Positions 9,803 through 21,679 of a DNA stretch of 62,000 nucleotides are shown one piece after another. The translations under genes and the position numbers were made by a program. Each line of letters begins with the position of its first letter. Within the stretch, counting starts at the first letter, position 1. Below the pieces are notes generated by a model that saw only the letters and a list, made by a program, of their open reading frames with translations, searched no databases and was not told the DNA's origin. This stretch comes from Chrysomallon squamiferum (Eukaryota; Mollusca; Gastropoda; Neomphalida; Peltospiridae). The stretch spans positions 1 to 62,000 of the forward strand of contig CM022674.1 in the NCBI GenBank assembly GCA_012295275.1. The letters are read 5' to 3'.

Positions 9803-11980
9803 GTTTTCAAGACAATAAGAACCAATTTCATCCAGAGAGAGTTTGTATTTTAAACTTGGATCAAAGCTGGACGCAGATTTCTGGTCAGCAGCATCACAGT
9901 GTTGATTAATTACGAAGGTATTTATAAATAACAGACATGTTTAAATAATGTTTTTACTTATTTTTATTCATACAGTTTTGTGTTGTAAATACAATGTTTT
10001 ATAATGTAGGTTTAGAACAACATGTTTTGTTTTAGGATTGTTCACTGTCTCTTCATGAATTTGGATTTTGGATTTTTACAGTTAGGAAATGTTAACAACC
10101 AAATTCAGTCTGTGAAGGAAATCTCAGCTTACAAAATAGTTTCTTTGTTCTATCCAGACATCAGCCAACACTTTCTGTAACATAAGTCATTCCTTTATTA
10201 AACCACAGTGTTTGAAAATTCATTTGTAAAATACCCTTTAAAGTGTGGGATAGTTACATATACGCAGAGGTTGTTTTGTTGTTGTTGTTGTTTTTCATTA
10301 AAAAAATCCAAATTGATTTATTTTATTGAATGATGCAGGGGTCAGTGATGAAAATAAAAATAGTGGACAGGAGTTGAACTGATTGATCATCTGGAATCCC
10401 AAATATTATTGTATAACTGTTTTAAAAAAAATAATATAAATTTAAACACTTTTTTTTGTGTCAAAATGAAAAAACAGTCACTTGAATATCTACTAATAAT
10501 ATTGAAACTCGTTTAAACTTTTTCATTTTTTTAATACTAAGATATTTTTCAGTTTATGCAGATAAAATAAATAATAATGTCATATGTATTAGGAGATTTA
10601 TTTGATGCTATAAAACTACAGTCTCATAGTATATTACATAAACTGGAAAGTAAAATGCAAATACAGATGAATTTTTGATATCTTGATTTTGTTATTATTG
10701 TGTTATGGTGAAAAAATCCAAATTCCCCCATACCTCAATACCTACACAGCTATACCTGATTTTATATTAATTCAAGTCAAGCTAAACCACTCTGATATAT
10801 CTTTCCAAATATAATTGTATTTGCAGGATGTGTGGAGGCAAACTTTAAACCAAAAATTAGATTAAATTCCAGTAACAGCATATTTAAAAATTATAAATTC
10901 TAGACATAACAGTTTGTGCTCAGATTACTGCATTACAGCATATCAGTGTAAAACCAACAATAGAGGAGACTCCACACTCTTCAATAGGAGGTTTGTCTCT
11001 TTCATACAAGACTGGGAACATTTGAAGAATCATTACTTCAGTGTATGTAACTTGTGTTGTTTAGAATCTTGCTTGTTAATATTTTGTATTTTTATTTCAA
11101 GGTGAAGTGTTTTGTCTTGGCCGAGCAGACTATGGACGAGTGGGGATTGGGCAGGAAGCAAAGGAGACTGATGTACCTATATTAATCAACGTCTGTCCAG
11201 ATTGGAGCTGGGGGCCGACTCATATGACACTGATTCTGAAGATAAGTTTTGGTCTTGTGAGAAACAGGTTGTACAGGAAAATGTTTTGTTTACAGATAGT
11301 GTTGATTTATTTGTTTACAGATGGAGTAGATTTATTGAGTTTATTTGTTTACAGATAGTGTAGACTTAATAACTGCATTTCTTTACAGACAGTATAGTTC
11401 TAAGGAGTGTATTTGTTTACAGACAGTATAGATTTGATGACTACATTTGTTTACAGATCATGTAGATTTAATGAGTGTATTTGTTTACAGATGGAGATTT
11501 ATTGAGTTCATTTGTTTACAGATGGTGTAGATTTATAGAGCTTATTTATTTACAGACAGTATAGTTCTAAGGAATGTATTTGTTTACAGATAGTGTAGAT
11601 TTAATTACAACATTTATTTACAGATTGTGTAGATTTAATGAGCATATTTGTTTACTAACAGAGTAGATTTAATGACTACATTTGTTTACAGACAGTATAG
11701 ATTTAACGAGTATATTTGTTTACTTATAGTGTAGATGTAATGAGTGTTTTTATTTATATTATGTAAATTTAGTGAGTATATTTGTTTACTAGTGACAGAG
11801 TGTTATATTTGTCTCAGTGTGCTGTGATGGTTGATGCAGGAGGGCAATGCATGGTTCTACTGGTACATGTAAGAATGGACACTAGTATGTTATATCACAG
11901 ACAGTTTGCTGTAAGAGTAAGATGTAAAAGAAAGCTACAGCAGATTAGTGACATTCAAATGGTATGTTACATTTAAATAT
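9803..11980 (+). pseudogene. RCC1-like remnant with introns retained
   Basis: Three exon-like blocks resemble RCC1, the beta-propeller chromatin-bound exchange factor for the Ran GTPase. Block 1 (9803-9919, after TGTGGCAG) encodes ILNLDQSWTQISGQQHHSV, like the RCC1 segment before SGGQHH, but a TAA follows and a one-base shift is needed to read on to the GTATTT donor. Block 2 (from 11102, after TTTATTTCAAG) gives GEVFCLGRADYGRVGIGQ and AKETDVPILI, a clear propeller blade. Past about 11200 only another frame carries an RCC1-like stretch (SEDKFWSCEKQ). Block 3 (11820-11970) gives VDAGGQCMVLLVH, like the last blade. Whole blades are missing and frames do not join. This is therefore an unprocessed duplicate in decay, or less likely a real gene with sequence errors. 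Confidence 0.65.
11285..11800. repeat. Minisatellite carrying TTTGTTTACAG in every unit
   Basis: About 14 imperfect units of roughly 30-65 bp fit the form TTTGTTTACAG + A(T/C)AGTGTAGATTTAATGAG. They lie inside the presumed intron between RCC1-like blocks 2 and 3. The recurring TTTGTTTACAG is a usable 3' splice-site motif (pyrimidine run plus CAG), so the array multiplies candidate acceptors. Confidence 0.85.
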
Positions 11981-11999
11981 TTTAAATACAAAATTTACT

Positions 12000-12541
12000 T
12001 TAATTATTTTGTAATAATGGTACCTGAGACCTAATCTGAATTATATCATTTAAACCAAAAATGGGTATTTTTTGTTTTATGCATAACCTGATTATTAAAG
12101 AAACACTGTGTGTTCATTAATGAGTTTTTAAATTATTTCTGAATTGATATGTACAAGATTGTGTTTAAATTTGATATGTTACATACTGATACTGGTGTCT
12201 AGCACTTGGCGAAGAGGATGATGTTGGCTGATATCCCAATCTAACCAGATCTAAATAAAATCAATGTTTCAGCCCAGTATATCAAAATGACTATACATTT
12301 CTGTCAATTCATAATTATTAGTTATTAGTTCTCACCGATTTTCATTGGCACCAAGTGGATTTTCCATAAAAGGAATATTACACATCATACTATCATGAGA
12401 TAGGAAAATACCTCCAGTAGATCTGAGAAGAAGGTTTCATCCTATACACTAATTTTGAAAAGCAACAAAATATCAATAAAACCTGTCAATGAGCAAAAAA
12501 CAAGAAATAATAAACAAAACATTTAGAGAATAATAACAAAT

Positions 12542-12574
<33 letters not shown>

Positions 12575-13030
12575 TATTATTATTATTATTATAAAATTAA
12601 CAAGAAAATAAATACCAAAAGAAAACCAAAAAGAGAAATGAAACAGCAGAAAAAACAGTATACATACACGTGACAGCAGAAGCCATTAAACTATAGCATA
12701 TAAATTTAAATTTGTGACAAATTGAGACAAAATAAAAATAATAATAAAATACAGTAGAATACAATAATTAAATTAAAAGAAAAATAAACTATGAAAAAGA
12801 TGTGAAAAAAATAATAATAAATAAATAAATAAAAATAATAATAAAAAAAGAACCTATTAAGAAAAAAAAAAAACACCCTTCTCCCCCCACAAAAAAACTA
12901 AATGTAATACAACTGTATCATCACGCACTGGGACATTTTCCAACTACCTGTGACAAACAAACTTTAGCAACATTAAAAAACTACACTACTTTCATAAAGT
13001 ATTCTCTCCTTGCTGGAGATTCCAGTATAA
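12000..13030. repeat. AT-rich gene-free stretch with an (AAT)n/(ATT)n palindrome
   Basis: No coding sequence is seen. At about 12543-12591 an (AAT)n run turns into (ATT)n, making a self-complementary microsatellite. A-rich sequence with many AATAA and AAATA units runs from 12480 to 12890. This is the 3' flank shared by the RCC1 remnant (+) and the minus-strand gene starting at 13031. Confidence 0.7.
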
Positions 13031-16000
13031 TCATGAAAGAAAGGATGATATATCCCATCCAGTGGCATTAGCAAATGTGTGTAATCCAGTGTCAATGAGA
13101 TATGTACTATAGTCATTATCACATTTATCTGTCACTATATCAAAACATTTCAAATTTACATTTTGCCAATCCTTATATATTTGTATCGTGTCACTCAATT
13201 CAAGACATCTGTCCAGTGCTCTGTCACTGAAATGGTCAATCATGTCATCATATGTTCCAAGCCTAGACAATATAAAAAATATATTTTAATGAAATTTCAA
13301 CATAATAATGTTTCCAAAATAAAATGTTTTATTTTATTTCCATTACAGTTGTTACTGGCTATATGATAAATTTAAGATCTACTAACATGGTAAAATAAAA
13401 TCTGACAATACCACTCCATAGACTACTATAACAATTATTTTCTGTGAGTATTTGTTTCACATTAACCTGACAAATATCTCTAATACTAATAATAACAATC
13501 CTATTCAAGTCATTAGTAACCCTAAGATTATTGAATAAAATACTGTACTAACAGTATGTGAGAAAAAACATATGAAAGGAGAAAACTAAACAGATTTATA
13601 ATTATGAATATTTTACAACAACTGTACTCACTAAGAAATTTTAAAGTGAAGAATCTGGTGTCTATCTTGTGAGTAGTCATTATCCAGAATCTGAGGTGAA
13701 CATCTGTTTACTTCTCTTGTATGTTTTTATTTAAACTCTCATCAAAGATACAACAAATAGCATAGTAACATTTTCTTGTAGTTTCCTTTTGAAATGTTCA
13801 ACCAAACCAAACACTCACCCAGATGTACTTCTTTTCTCTTATCTCATATAAACAGTTTTTCTGTCAGGATTAAATAGATTATCAGTTTCAGTGTCCACAG
13901 AATTTCTACTTTTAAAACTTTGTCATTAATAGTCAGACTCACAACTGAAGTATTTGTTAATAAGACAACGGGAAAGTCAGTTCTGTCAAAGATGATCCAA
14001 TCCTTCCAAATATGTCAAAAAACAAAGTATTTGTTACAGCTTTTGGTCAGCAAATTGTTGTTGGTGATTCAAACTTAGCAAATAAAAATACACCATACTT
14101 CCACCCCAAACACTGTCACACATTCACATGAGATTGCTTTCTGTTTGTCAGATTTATATGGCATTAACCATTCAGAGTAAAGTGGGTTAGTTTGTCATTC
14201 TTATCATTATATGACTAATTATTCATGTCAGTTTCCCACTTCCATTACACACAGACTTGCGACTCATTTTTACAACTCAACAATCACCAACATGTGCAGT
14301 TACAGAATCTCACCTCTTCCAGTGTTGTGTAATAATCCAAGATGTGTTGAAAAATGTATGGTAACTCAGAGTTGCAAACTGTCAATAATTTTATTCAAAA
14401 ATTATCAAACTAAACAATACTGACAATCCCAGTTTTTATCAGTATTAAGAATTTAATTGCAAGAATCTAAAAAACAGTTATACATGTTCATACACAGCTA
14501 ACTTACCCTAGTCTAATATGGATCATTAGAACAACCCTATCTACTCTTTCTGTTCTCACAGGGTAGCCTTGAGCAAGGCAACAACAACAGATCTGCAGTA
14601 TTTTAAGTGTTGGAACAAAATAACCTGTGTGTGACTTTTCTTCCTGCATGAATCTTGTGTCAGTTGGCTGAAACATAAATAATACTGGATAAATGACAAT
14701 TCAAAAGTGAAAATATATAGTTCCATTTGAATAACAGAACTATTTTTTAAATAAACAATACATTATGTTAGTAGTCTGAGTCTGCTGAAAAGAAGATTGT
14801 GCCAATTTTTCATCAAGATTCTGACAAGACAATCCATTATCATGTACACACTGTTCCAGTGTGTCTGATTCACCTGATGAAAGCCATCACACAATAGTAT
14901 ACCACAGCTCTGCAGCCAAAACAAAAACTTGTCACACAGTGACTGGCTGTTGGCAAATGCAAACAATTTCTGCAATAGCAGACACAAACAAACAAAATGT
15001 CACAAACTAAAGGGAAAAACAAACAATATAATAGATAAGATGGACAAAATCACTACCATCAACAAAAAATAGCATTAACACAAAACACCACATACTATCA
15101 ACAATAAACGTATCCCATACAATAAACAAGATATCACCATGCTAAGAATACCCACTGCAAAGTCTGTGTCAGTGTCAAAATATGAAACACTATACATAAC
15201 AATAAGCAAAATATTGACATAGTTTATATCTATGTTCCACCTATTCTAACCAAAACTTACAATTTAAACCAAATTCAGGCATCAAAATAATATTGTCCCT
15301 GGTAACCCATTTAGAGGTTACCACAAAACAGGACCTGGTAACCTATAAGTTACCACAAATTTATCTAGTTTATGATTCCCATTATTATTGTTGTGAAATC
15401 CCTTACATACATGCATGGTCAACAGTATAATGTATTTGTTATTTATCCATATCACTGTTCTCATTGTATTAATAATTTGTTTATAGGTATAGTGTACTGT
15501 ATTTAATAACTAAACAATACAAGTAAAAGAAATCATGACAATTTGTGTTATTTTTATTGTTTTACTCTACTCATCAAACAATACTGATATCAGAATCTGA
15601 ATGATGAACTTGTTTTAGTTAGCACTGTGAGTTGTCACTGTAACCAGTGTTTGAAGTAACAACTGTTTCACTTCGAGCATCATCCAAGTCCTCTGCTCTG
15701 ATGTTGTAGTAGCAAGAACGTCCTCTACACACATTAGTTCATTGCAGGTTATTTTTATCACATCTGAAGAGTGCAAAGATAAGTATGAGGCTTGTGAGTC
15801 TGATAATGAGTTTACAATCAGGTTGTCTATTGTACAAGATGCTTTGTTTTTTATCATCTGCATACAGGGAAACAGCTTTGTCTGTACGTTTTTGTTCATA
15901 TGAAGGGTCACAGCTTATAAGTGCAGGCAGTCAACTCTAATCTCCAGCAAATCATCCAGTGTAGAATTGGACATGTTCAACCTGGTATTTGTCAACTGCT

Positions 16001-18250
16001 GATTGAGAGCGCTTATGCCCCTCTCAACTGCGAAGATGATTTCAATGATAAGAATAATGTGTGGATATTCAGAGTGATGATGTTTGAATATTTGACACTA
16101 CATGCCTTGTTTACTTTGGAAGTGAATGAATTTGTTTGCCACAAGTTTCTTTAAACCCCTCCATTCAGTAAGCCATATCTAGGACAAAGTTGTGGTAAGC
16201 TAGGCTTTCGGCAAAATGTTTAGATAACAGTTTAATTTGTTCCAAGCCATATTTTGCATCAGATATAATCTCACTGAGTGTGGTCACCTATTTTCACTGC
16301 CTTCGTTTTTTACATCCAAATGGAATTTCACAAAAACACACTGAGAAGGATTTTACAAAGCATGCAAAAATATTAAAATCAAAAACCATAACAATTTTGA
16401 CTTATTGCACTTCATTTTAGACTCAGTTGCCATAAAATACAAACCTAAAATCAAAGAACAAAATATCCAGTCAGTGGTGGACTGAGTACATCAGAAGGAA
16501 ATGCAGAGGAATAAATAAATACAGAAGACAATATGAAAAAGATAAAAATTATTCCAAGCTTGAAAAATACAAAGTAACCAAAAATGAAGTATGAAACATA
16601 AATTCTTACTGCAAAACAAGAACACTGAGAAGATTTTTACAAATAACAAAATACAAAACATTATTCAAAGACATAGTAATCAAAGTTAATAACACACTGG
16701 TCAGAAATATAATTTTCATTTCAATATATAAGTGAATTAAAATATGCTCCTAAAGACAAAATAAGAACAATTGAAAATAATCTACACAATAATTAACACC
16801 TGCCACAAGAAATATTAATTATACTTGATGTCTTTAATATACTATGGTCAACAAATTGGAAACATGCAGAATATTTTAGTCTACCTAAACCTGTATGACA
16901 AAATTAAAGACTGAAAATATAAGAACACATTTGTTTACCCTGTTTATCAGCTTCAGATTGATTCTCTGTATCAGTGAGTAGAAACTCCTGAACACTGAAA
17001 GTCTTCAAAGATATGGACAAGTTTCATGTTGCTTAGTAAAATGGCAACTTTTTTGGAGACATGGCCAGAATGGGAATGCATTTCTAACTGCATATTAATC
17101 TTATGTAAGTTTCTATCACTGGTTAAAAGATGTTCACAGATACATTTGGCTGAGCATTCATTGACTATGCTGGAAATGAAATAAAGAATCATATGATTTT
17201 TATATCCTAATATTTATAGTAATGGAAGTTTATTAATGATATATTGTAGTTGTACCATATTTTAATGCAATTGATTACACTTTAATTTGAATTCATTTAA
17301 CAGATTGTATGTTCTCTGTTAAAAATTGTCAGTCAAAAAAAACAACCCAGTAAAGACATATAATTAATTCACTTCCAATAAAAAACTAAAAATATAACAT
17401 TTTAACTGAGTAATTGTTATTAATTGTATACAATTACAGGAAACTTATTAAAAAAATAAAAAGTAATTATCAGGCCAAAATTAAGTATATACTGAATGGT
17501 TTATTAGTTTTTCTTTCTTTCATCACTACCACTGAACTGAGGTTATATTAATTTTTAACCACATATGTTTAATTTACACATAGTACAATAATTTAATTTT
17601 TATTTATCTCTGAATCTTTGAATAGAAATATATTCTGTCCAGAAGCCAAATTAACTGAGACATGAAGCTGATATTTGAAAATATTATATAAATGTATTAC
17701 TTTCAATCTCTCTAAGTAATAAGTAATAAATAAATAGGCATTTGTCACATAATTAAAGTACAATTAAATGATTATCTGACTAGTGCTAATTAAATACAAA
17801 ACTGCTAAGTTATTCTCTTGACAATTATTTTTAAAACTACTCTTTAGTGATTCTCTACACTAGTGCTTATTACATTCAAAATTAATGTTAACTGATATTT
17901 TGTTTCTTTTCAAAATCAGTAATCAAATCCAATACTACAACACTAAAATCTCATTGTTCCTTATATAAAGTTGTCATAACTTGTTGAAATAATTACTAAG
18001 AATATGTAAAATAATAAAATATTTAATACCAAAAACCCCCAAAAACCCCATTTATTTCTGGGTAAATTCTTAATCTGCAAAATTAATCAAATGTTTCTTA
18101 CATGGTTTCCTGGATCCTGTAGATCTGTAAAGTACAGTGAGGACAAATGACTGCCAGACACCAACCTGACGCACTGTGACTAAAATTTCTATCAAGATTG
18201 TGTTCAATAAACAAGTCCAACTGACACTTCTCTCTGTGCAGTGGAAAAGG
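13031..18250 (-). CDS. Unrecognised multi-exon gene, 3' part visible
   Basis: I do not recognise the product. Three terminal exons are well supported: 14969-14874, 14667-14507 and 13262-13031. All have CAG or TAG acceptors and GTGAAT or GTAAGT donors, and they join in phase (96+161+232 nt = 162 residues plus stop). The encoded end is hydrophobic and helical (CDKFLFWLQSCGILLCDGF, YFVPTLKILQICCCCLAQ, RVDRVVLMIHIRLGLGTYDD). Two candidate upstream exons are 18250-18102 (LFIEHNLDRNFSHSASGWC, PHCTLQIYRIQET, donor GTAAGA) and 17169-16939 (NECSAKCICEHLLTSDRN, VSKKVAILLSNMKLVHIF, donor GTAAAC). They join in phase, but the second hits TGA at about 16981, and a one-base shift would restore LTDTENQSEADKQ to the donor. 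Exons between 16939 and 14969 and the start codon were not found. The large intron holds a hAT relic. It may be an armadillo/HEAT-type protein, which is only a guess. Confidence 0.55.
15300..15355. repeat. Tandem pair of small hairpins
   Basis: Two successive units each contain an inverted repeat. TGGTAACC (15300-15307) pairs with GGTTACCA (15316-15323). TGGTAACC (15336-15343) pairs with AGTTACCA (15348-15355) with one mismatch. The two units also share direct flanks (CCTGG before, CAAA after). They lie in the intron of the minus-strand gene. Confidence 0.7.
15615..16290 (-). mobile_element. Dead hAT-type transposase fragment (C-terminal region)
   Basis: On the minus strand 16020-15930 reads AVERGISALNQQLTNTRL, then a segment ending TLDDLLEIRVD. 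This is the hAT C-terminal dimerisation motif ('ERGFSALN..KT..RN.LS..TLDDLL.I') shared by hAT transposases and ZNF862-type domesticated copies. Upstream pieces in other frames (AKYGLEQIKLLSKHFAESL near 16250-16190; KETCGKQIHSLPK near 16150-16110) fit the preceding part of the protein. Stops and at least two frame changes separate them, so it cannot make transposase. A 98-codon open frame (15911-15615) continues downstream without known motifs. No terminal repeats were found. It sits inside an intron of the gene at 13031-18250. Confidence 0.7.
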
Positions 18251-19622
18251 CTGTGAAAATAAAAATAATTAATCACTTATTCATTAAATATCAATATTAA
18301 TATCTAAATTAATATAGTAAAATGTTTAAAATAAAATAGTATTGTATTTTTCTGCTTCAGTAGAATTATATCTCTTTCCATATTTTATTTTTTATTTTTT
18401 AGCTAACACATCAAGTTATATTTTTATAATAAAATTAATTTCAATAAATAAACAACTAATGTGATACGGTGTGATTTAAATATTAAATAAAAGTATTGAT
18501 ACGGAAAAATTGCATAAAATGTTTTGGTCTCTATTAATTTTTATTTATTTATTTATTTATTTAATTTTATTATTTGTCTTTATGTTAAATAAAGAAAGAG
18601 AAAATGGAAGCTTAACAACTTAAATCACTGAGAAAAACACGCTTTCAAAAATAGTAAAGTATTATGTTACTGAAAACAACAATTAGTGAATTTGAAAATA
18701 TTTAATAGGAAACAGAAGTACACAAATTTATAATTTAAAAAAAAAAGAAAGAAAGAAGAAGAAGTAGATGAAAGCGATAACTAATAATAAAAAGAAAAGA
18801 AAAAGAAGGTATTTACTTGAACAAATTAAATTCGAAAGCTTTTGCCAACAAAATAATTAATGGCTGCCTATACAGTCGTCTGCTATCACTGATCGACGAG
18901 TGATGACAACTTGACCTTTAACCCCACATATTTGTGACGTGTCTTCACCTTTAATTCATTAAGTAACTGTGAACAGCACGTTTATTTTAACGTTTATTTT
19001 AACAAATATATTCAAAATAATAATAATTATAATTATAATAATAATTTAAAATAAATAAATAAATAAGGTAAAATATAAATTATTAAAAAAAACTTCTACT
19101 ACTATTGTTGTTACTTTTTCTTCCTATCATTATTGCTTTTTCTCGTTATTGTTGTTATTAATGTTGCTGTTGCTGTTGTTACTATTGTTGTTTTGTTAAA
19201 ACATTTCCACCGTAGAATTATGATTTTTATTCTGGATTTTTCAAATAAAAAATAATAATTAAAAAAATGTAACATCACTGCTTAATATTAAATGTTCGAA
19301 AATTAATATTTAACTTTAAAAGAGAAATTAAAAAATTAAAATTATTTCCTACCAACAGCACAGAAGTTTATACTAACTTCAGATGATGAGACATTATTTT
19401 GTTAAAACACAATAGTCCATGTATTGATAGTTTGAGATGTCTTGAAGTAATGCAGAATGTCATAATGAAAAAAGTTCATATATATATAATATTCTGATCA
19501 CATTAATTACTGAGGATGAATGTTTGATAAATAAAAATTATTAAGATCCAAGGTGCAAAGATCTTTAAACAAATATTCTTCGTTATTTATTTATTTAGTA
19601 AGTTTTAATTATTATTATTATT

Positions 19623-19669
<47 letters not shown>

Positions 19670-20455
19670 AATATTATTAAATAGTCTCATATTATTTCTA
19701 TAGAAAATAAAATATGAAAATCATTAATTAAAAATTAAATCCACAAAAGACCATTAAAAGGAAACTATTGTTCAAGATAGATAGATAGATAGATAGAGAA
19801 AATAAAATAAAAATTTCGATAACACTAAATCAGTAATATCAAGTAACAGCTGCTGATTAATCAGGACAGAAAAGCGGTTAAACTACAACTTGCTGAATTT
19901 ATTTATAAAAAAAATGTCAAAACACTTAACCTCCATTTTCGGTTATAAAATGGTTTCTTACATGTGAATACAGCCATTTTAATTCTTCTTGACATCATAT
20001 GTTACGAAAATGGCCGAACTAATTTTAATAAAATACCGAGTCTTGTAAAGTTTAGTTATGTTATGCAGAGATCAAAAGACAAATTCTGACAAAAAAAAGT
20101 CTTGTACTCAATTTTATAATATACTATAAAACAATAATTAAATACATTATTTTAGGTGATAAATAAATCGGACAATTAACTTCGGCAATTTCCGTAACCG
20201 TAATGACGGCAGTGTAAGTCGATTATTTTCTTCTAATAAATTCGTTTCTAGACTTGGTAATGATCATTCATTATATCATGTATTGTAAGAAATATTTTCT
20301 GTCATTGTTATTATTGTTATTATATTAAATACATGTAGCTAACGAGCTGTATTAAACTGAGAAGAAACACAACAACTGTTTACATTATAATAGCTACTTT
20401 TAATAATGCCATTTCATTTGTATTACTGCTGGTGTTAAAATGACAACCCAACAAT
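18251..20455. other. AT-rich intergenic stretch, possible 5' end of the minus-strand gene
   Basis: No coding exon was recognised. Around 18815-18930 the base composition is less AT-rich, and the minus strand offers a GTAAATA donor at about 18813. This could be an untranslated first exon for the gene at 13031-18250, but no minus-strand ATG joins it. The rest holds A/T-rich simple repeats: (ATTT)n near 18536-18562, (ATT)n/(GTT)n at 19608-19669 and (ATAG)n at 19776-19797. Confidence 0.4.
19608..19669. repeat. (ATT)n then (GTT)n microsatellite
   Basis: About five ATT units are followed by about fifteen GTT units, uninterrupted, in intergenic sequence. Confidence 0.95.
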
Positions 20456-20862
20456 AATAACAACAACAACGACTACAACAAATTACTACATATTAATAAG
20501 AAGAAGAAGAAGAAGAATTTCGTAACAACAACTGATATTTGCATTACTGCTGGAGTTAAGTGATAGCGAAATTTTTATTATTAATAACATCAATAACATT
20601 AGTAGTAGTAGCATTATTGTAGTAGTGGTAGTAGTAATAGCTTTTGTTGTAGTAGTACTAATAGCAGTATTTTTGGTAACACCGCAGATATCAGCAATTA
20701 AGTTCAAGTGTTATTATTTTGTTAGTAGTAGTAGTAATAATTGTTGATGTTGTTCTAACGTGGATAGTAATAACAATGGTATTATTTTTATTATTATTAT
20801 TAGTAGTAGTAGTAGTAGTAATAGTAGTAGTGATAGTAGTAGTAGTAATAGTAACAGTTGTA
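20455..20862. repeat. Trinucleotide-rich tract (AAC, AAG, TAG/ATT units)
   Basis: Successive short runs of (AAC)n, (AAG)n and especially (TAG)n/(AGT)n interrupted by AAT fill the 400 bp to the left of the MITE. Open frames on both strands here (runs of Thr, Val or Ser) are products of the triplet repeat and not genes. Confidence 0.85.
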
Positions 20863-20868
20863 TCAGTA

Positions 20869-21205
20869 CAGGTACCGGACCAATTATCCGGCGTCCTGAA
20901 ATCCGGAAAGACCAGAAACCGGAAGTGTTTTCCCGATGCTATTTTCATAATTCGTGCGCGGGGTTGTTGTTCTCACCAGACCGGAACTACTCTTTCAAGA
21001 CGCTTGCCGTTCGTTCACTCGCCGCATTGTTTACGTGTCGCGTCACCACTGTTGTATATCGTCAATTTTCTTTATGTTTTTAATTTTAAAATGTTTATGC
21101 CTAATTATTTACGTATTTAGATTCCTTGGTACCAGAAAACCGGAAAATCCAGAAATCCGGAATGGCTCAGTCCCCAAGGTTTCTGAATATTTGGTCCAGT
21201 ATCTG
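20869..21205. mobile_element. 337-bp pogo/Tigger-like MITE with TA target duplication
   Basis: The left end CAGGTACCGGACCAAT and the inverted right end CAGATACTGGACCAAAT form imperfect terminal inverted repeats. Both ends are bordered by the dinucleotide TA (20867-20868 and 21206-21207), the target duplication of the Tc1/mariner superfamily. The CAG start, and the recurring ATCCGGAA/AACCGGAA sub-repeats on both sides, are typical of pogo/Tigger-type ends. The interior (20955-21060) is unusually GC-rich and has no transposase, so this is a non-autonomous element. It carries CCGGAAGTG at about 20920, an ETS-type site. Confidence 0.75.
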
Positions 21206-21269
21206 TACGATTTATTGTCTTCAAATATCACCAGTATAGCTGATGTTACCATCATTATTATCAGCACTA

Positions 21270-21530
21270 CCGTGTCCATGAATACCAACTGTAAGGCTGC
21301 TATTACCATCACGACTACCAGCTCTAGCATGTCTACGAATACCACCGGTGAGGCTACTATTAATATCAGCACTACCAGCACTAACATGTCTGCGAATACC
21401 ACCAAAACCACTGCTATTACTATTACTCCTACAAGCACTACCATTTCAACGAATACCAGTGGTACCACTGCTATTTCCATCACGACTACCATGTCTACCA
21501 ATACCATTGGTGAGGCTACTATTAGCCGTA
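21270..21530. repeat. 57-bp minisatellite with an open Thr/Ser-rich frame
   Basis: Imperfect units marked by AATACC begin at 21281, 21338, 21395, 21452 and 21500. Steps are 57, 57, 57 and 48, all multiples of three. In the + frame each unit encodes a 19-residue Thr/Ser/Asn-rich block such as ITITTTSSSMSTNTTGEA, open from 20954 to 21673. No flanking gene or splice structure is evident, so I do not call a gene. It begins about 65 bp right of the MITE. Confidence 0.7.
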
Positions 21531-21679
21531 AGCTGTGCCTATTGCACCAGATGTTTCGATGCAATTCGATGCAGAAAATATCTGGAAGGAATTTTTTTTT
21601 ATCTTTTTCCAAGATATATCAACCGCAGCATGGTGTGTCAAACTTTGAAATGTACTGTGACTGTCAATTTTAATTTTTA

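Noticed and set aside
20486-20948. Thr- and Val-run frames on both strands
   Set aside because: Products of (TAG)n/(AAC)n trinucleotide tracts.
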